This document shows, piece by piece, positions 61,790 to 64,000 of a DNA stretch of 64,000 nucleotides. The position numbers and the translations under genes are program-made. The notes below the pieces were generated by a model. That model saw only the letters and a list, made by a program, of their open reading frames with translations, searched no databases and was not told the origin of the DNA. Within the stretch, counting starts at the first letter, position 1; the number at the start of each line of letters is the position of its first letter. This DNA is from Streptomyces violascens (GTDB lineage Bacteria; Actinomycetota; Actinomycetes; Streptomycetales; Streptomycetaceae): contig NZ_BMUA01000003.1 in the NCBI RefSeq assembly GCF_014649955.1, positions 284,456 through 348,455 of the forward strand. Reading direction: 5' to 3'.

Positions 61790-63172
61790 TCAGGCCGCCT
61801 GGACCTCCAGGCGCTCGCCGAACTCCCGCACCGCCGGGTCGTCCCCGTACGGTTCCAGGCGCACCTGGAGGTCCTCCAAGTAGTCCGCGCCCCGGTTGGA
61901 ACGCAGCGTGGACAGGAGCTCCACCGCCCGCGTGCCCGTCGCGCACGCCTCCTCGACCTCGCGCTGCTGGACCTGCGCGGTGGCGAGCAGGATGAGCCCG
62001 ATGGCGCGCCGCCTGGCCCGCGACTCGGGGTGCCCGGCCAACGACTCCTCGGCCCGCCGGGCCGCCGCCTCCGGCTGGCCCAAGTCCCGGTGGCAGTGCG
62101 CGAGTTCGTCCGCGAGGTAGGCGTGGTCGAAGTGCGCGATCCAGCTCGGGTCGTCGCCGGAGTCGGGATCCGCCGCCTCCAGCGCGGACAGCGCACGGCC
62201 CGCCACCACCTGGCACGTGCGGGCGTCGCCGAGCAGCGCGTGCCCGCGCGCCTCGGCCGCGTGGAACATGGCCTCGGCGCGCGGCGTGACCCGGCCGCGC
62301 GCGCCCTCCTGTGCGGCCCGCGCCAGTTGGGCGATCTCGCGCGGATTGCCGAGCTGGGCGGCGAGGTGACTCATGGACGCGGCCAGGACATATCCGCCGT
62401 AACCCCGGTCGTCGGCGGCCTGGGCCAGGCGCAGCGCCTGGATGTAGTAGCGCTGGGCCAGGCCCGGCTGGCCGGTGTCGACGGCCATGTACCCGGCGAG
62501 TTCGGTGAGCCGGGCCACCGCCGCGAACAACTGCCGCCCCACGGACTCCCGGTAGGACCCGGCGAGCAGCCCGGACACGACGCTGTTGAGGTAGTGCACG
62601 ACGACCGGCCGCACATGGCCCGCCCCGAACCGGTGGTCCAGCTGCACCAGGGCGTCCGTCATCGCCTTGACCGCCTCGACGTCGGCGGCGCCGACCCGCT
62701 GCCCCGCGCTGCGCGCGACCTGCGCGTCCGCCCCGGTGATCAGCCAGTCCCGGCTCGGCTCGACGAGCGCCGATGCCGCGACGGTGGAGCCGGACAGGAA
62801 GTCGCGGCGCCCCACGTCGCTGCGCCACAGCTCGCAGACCTGCTCGATCGCGCCGAGGACGGTGGGCGAGAACTGGAGCCCCACCCCCGACGCGAGGTTC
62901 TTGCCGTTGGCCATGCCGATCTCGTCGATCGTGACGGTACGGCCCAGCTTGCGGCCGAGCGCCTCCGCGATGATGCCCGGCGCCCGCCCCCTCGGCTGCT
63001 GTCCGCGCAGCCAGCGCGCCACGGACGTCTTGTCGTAGCGCAGGTCGAGACCCCGCTCCGCGCCGACCATGTTCACGCGGCGGGCGAGGCCGGCGTTGGA
63101 ACATCCGGCTTCCTGGATGAGCGCCTGCAGCCGTTCGTTGGGCTGGCGGGCGACGAGAGGCCTGGCTGCCAT
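61790..63172 (-). CDS. XRE-HTH regulator with TPR-like C-terminus (NsdA-like)
   Basis: 460 aa. N-terminal helix-turn-helix-like segment (about 10-75: LQALIQEAGCSNAGLARRVN, then YDKTSVARWLRGQQPRGRAP) followed by an all-helical TPR-like region (about 155-450). This architecture matches the NsdA/NsdB negative regulators of sporulation and antibiotic production in Streptomyces (NsdA about 500 aa); the match is by architecture, not a confirmed orthologue. Divergent from the primase gene across 259 bp containing two GTGATC palindromes. Possible autoregulation there. Confidence 0.75.
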   Translation of the reverse strand: MAARPLVARQPNERLQALIQEAGCSNAGLARRVNMVGAERGLDLRYDKTSVARWLRGQQPRGRAPGIIAEALGRKLGRTVTIDEIGMANGKNLASGVGLQFSPTVLGAIEQVCELWRSDVGRRDFLSGSTVAASALVEPSRDWLITGADAQVARSAGQRVGAADVEAVKAMTDALVQLDHRFGAGHVRPVVVHYLNSVVSGLLAGSYRESVGRQLFAAVARLTELAGYMAVDTGQPGLAQRYYIQALRLAQAADDRGYGGYVLAASMSHLAAQLGNPREIAQLARAAQEGARGRVTPRAEAMFHAAEARGHALLGDARTCQVVAGRALSALEAADPDSGDDPSWIAHFDHAYLADELAHCHRDLGQPEAAARRAEESLAGHPESRARRRAIGLILLATAQVQQREVEEACATGTRAVELLSTLRSNRGADYLEDLQVRLEPYGDDPAVREFGERLEVQAA

Positions 63173-63190
63173 GTGAACCCCCTGGAGCGG

Positions 63191-63214
63191 CAGTGATCAG
63201 CACAGTGATCACTG
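63191..63214. promoter_or_regulatory. CAGTGATCACTG palindrome and half-copy
   Basis: CAGTGATCAG (63191-63200) followed by a perfect 12-bp palindrome CAGTGATCACTG (63203-63214), 19-42 bp upstream of the NsdA-like start at 63172. Candidate binding site for that regulator. Confidence 0.5.
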
Positions 63215-63431
63215 CCCTGCGAATATGCAGAGAAACGAGGGGAATCGGGAATATGGCTTCATTGCCAGAATTCCCGTCTGCTTCCCCCGCATATGGCTAC
63301 CCTGTCGCCGACACGCAGCCCCACGCGCGCCCCCACCCATGCACCCATGCGCCCCATTTGCAGGACCGATCCCGCTGATCCCACGGTCGCCGAGCCCGTA
63401 ACCCTGGGTGGCGGCCGGAGTTGAGCCCGTC

Positions 63432-64000
63432 GTGGAAGAAACCATCACAGGCACGGGCACGGATACGGAATCCGCACAGATCCCCAAGCAGCGCGGCGAA
63501 CAGCTCCTGGACAGCGCCGTACGGTACGCGGAGGAGCGGCACTGGGACGTCTTCCCCGGCACCTCCCTGGAGGCCGACGAGGGCGTCGAGCGCTGCTCGT
63601 GCGGTGACACGGCGTGCCCGAAACCGGGTGCGCACCCGGCCCGGCCGGACTGGGCTACGCAGGCCACCGGCAGCGCGGTCGCCGCCCGCCGCCTGTGGTC
63701 CAAGAGCCCCCGGTCCTCGATCCTGCTTCCCACCGGGCGCACCTTCGACGCCATCGACGTACCGGAGTCGGCCGGGTTCCTGGCGCTGGCCCGCATGGAG
63801 CGGATGCAGCTCACGCTCGGCCCGGTCACCTGCACCCCGGACCGCCGGATGCTGTTCTTCGTCCTGCCGGGCGCGGGCGCCAAAGTCCCCGACCTGGTCC
63901 GGAAGTTGGGGTGGACACCCGCCTCGGTCGACCTCATCACGCGCGGCGAGGGCGACTACGTGGCCGCGCCGCCGACCCGCGTAGGCGGCTCCGGCGCGGT
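63432..64000 (+). CDS. Bifunctional DNA primase/polymerase (Prim-Pol domain), 5' part
   Basis: About 190 codons from the GTG at 63432 to the window end without a stop; truncated by the window edge. After a short head it has GEQLLDSAVRYAEERHWDVF, then two Cys pairs in RCSCGDTACPKPGAHPARPDW, a zinc-knuckle-like feature typical of Streptomyces Prim-Pol proteins, and SVAARRLWSK. Prim-Pol enzymes make primers and extend DNA; in Streptomyces these chromosomal copies have no known role. Divergent from the NsdA-like gene. No plasmid or integrative element features are visible here. Confidence 0.75.
   Translation, partial: MEETITGTGTDTESAQIPKQRGEQLLDSAVRYAEERHWDVFPGTSLEADEGVERCSCGDTACPKPGAHPARPDWATQATGSAVAARRLWSKSPRSSILLPTGRTFDAIDVPESAGFLALARMERMQLTLGPVTCTPDRRMLFFVLPGAGAKVPDLVRKLGWTPASVDLITRGEGDYVAAPPTRVGGSGA

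Noticed and set aside
58318..61995. 1225-codon plus-strand open frame
   Set aside because: Spans real genes on both strands and intergenic DNA; no family match.

Overview
The window is from a Streptomyces-like actinomycete. GC content is very high, Shine-Dalgarno and 4-bp ATGA/GTGA overlaps couple many genes, and hallmark families are present: a SARP-NB-ARC-TPR regulator, Scr1-type XRE with DUF397, HATPase/STAS anti-sigma parts, a kinase with PQQ repeats, and F420/LLM enzymes. No rRNA, tRNA, CRISPR array, transposase or integrase was seen.

Three layers are interleaved. (1) A conserved regulatory core that I read as the Streptomyces afsK-afsR-afsS system: a SARP regulator (10673-13681, AfsR-like), a 66-aa peptide with four DQHAT repeats just downstream (13889-14089, AfsS-like), a Ser/Thr kinase with a C-terminal beta-propeller (22380-24722, AfsK-like), and a double-VOC protein beside it (possibly KbpA). 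(2) A large catabolic gene set on both sides (about 1.4-10.5 kb, 16.5-20.6 kb, 26.9-38.7 kb, 42.3-46.8 kb and 48.0-53.0 kb): two CoA ligases plus an NDP-forming acyl-CoA synthetase, four acyl-CoA dehydrogenase polypeptides, two enoyl-CoA hydratases, two SDRs, two thiolase-fold lipid-transfer-type proteins and two DUF35 OB-fold partners, LLM monooxygenases, a Baeyer-Villiger/FMO-type enzyme, a flavin reductase, two amidohydrolase-2 enzymes, an aldehyde and an alcohol dehydrogenase, a cyclase-family hydrolase, a PaaI thioesterase and a DoxX membrane protein. The mix resembles actinobacterial side-chain and ring degradation of steroids or other alicyclic acids; the actual substrate is not known. 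(3) A right-hand housekeeping and regulatory block (53.0-64.0 kb): PI-PLC, EF-hand protein, STAS antagonist, a sigma factor interrupted by an amber codon, its zinc-finger anti-sigma-like partner, purU, an SCO4402-type protein, a lipoprotein binding protein, a TQ-repeat membrane protein, an NsdA-like XRE/TPR regulator and a primase/polymerase cut by the window end.

The strongest unexplained signal is a 17-bp palindrome, consensus TCTGACGNNNCGTCAGA, found 15 times in ten intergenic regions. Nearly all sites lie beside catabolic genes, in several cases between divergent promoters or touching a start codon. This marks a dispersed TetR-type regulon joining most of layer 2; the TetR gene at 26118-26765 is the best local candidate for its repressor. 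A second layer of structure is a family of composite dispersed hairpin repeats filling the larger gene-free gaps (4.6-5.3, 20.6-20.7, 28.7-29.0, 34.6-34.8 and 44.5-44.9 kb).

A third item is a small toxin-antitoxin-like patch between afsS and the FadD3-like gene: a DUF6247 gene overlapping an 89-codon partner, followed by the Scr1/DUF397 pair. Gene names and synteny with S. coelicolor are from memory of the families and were not checked by search.
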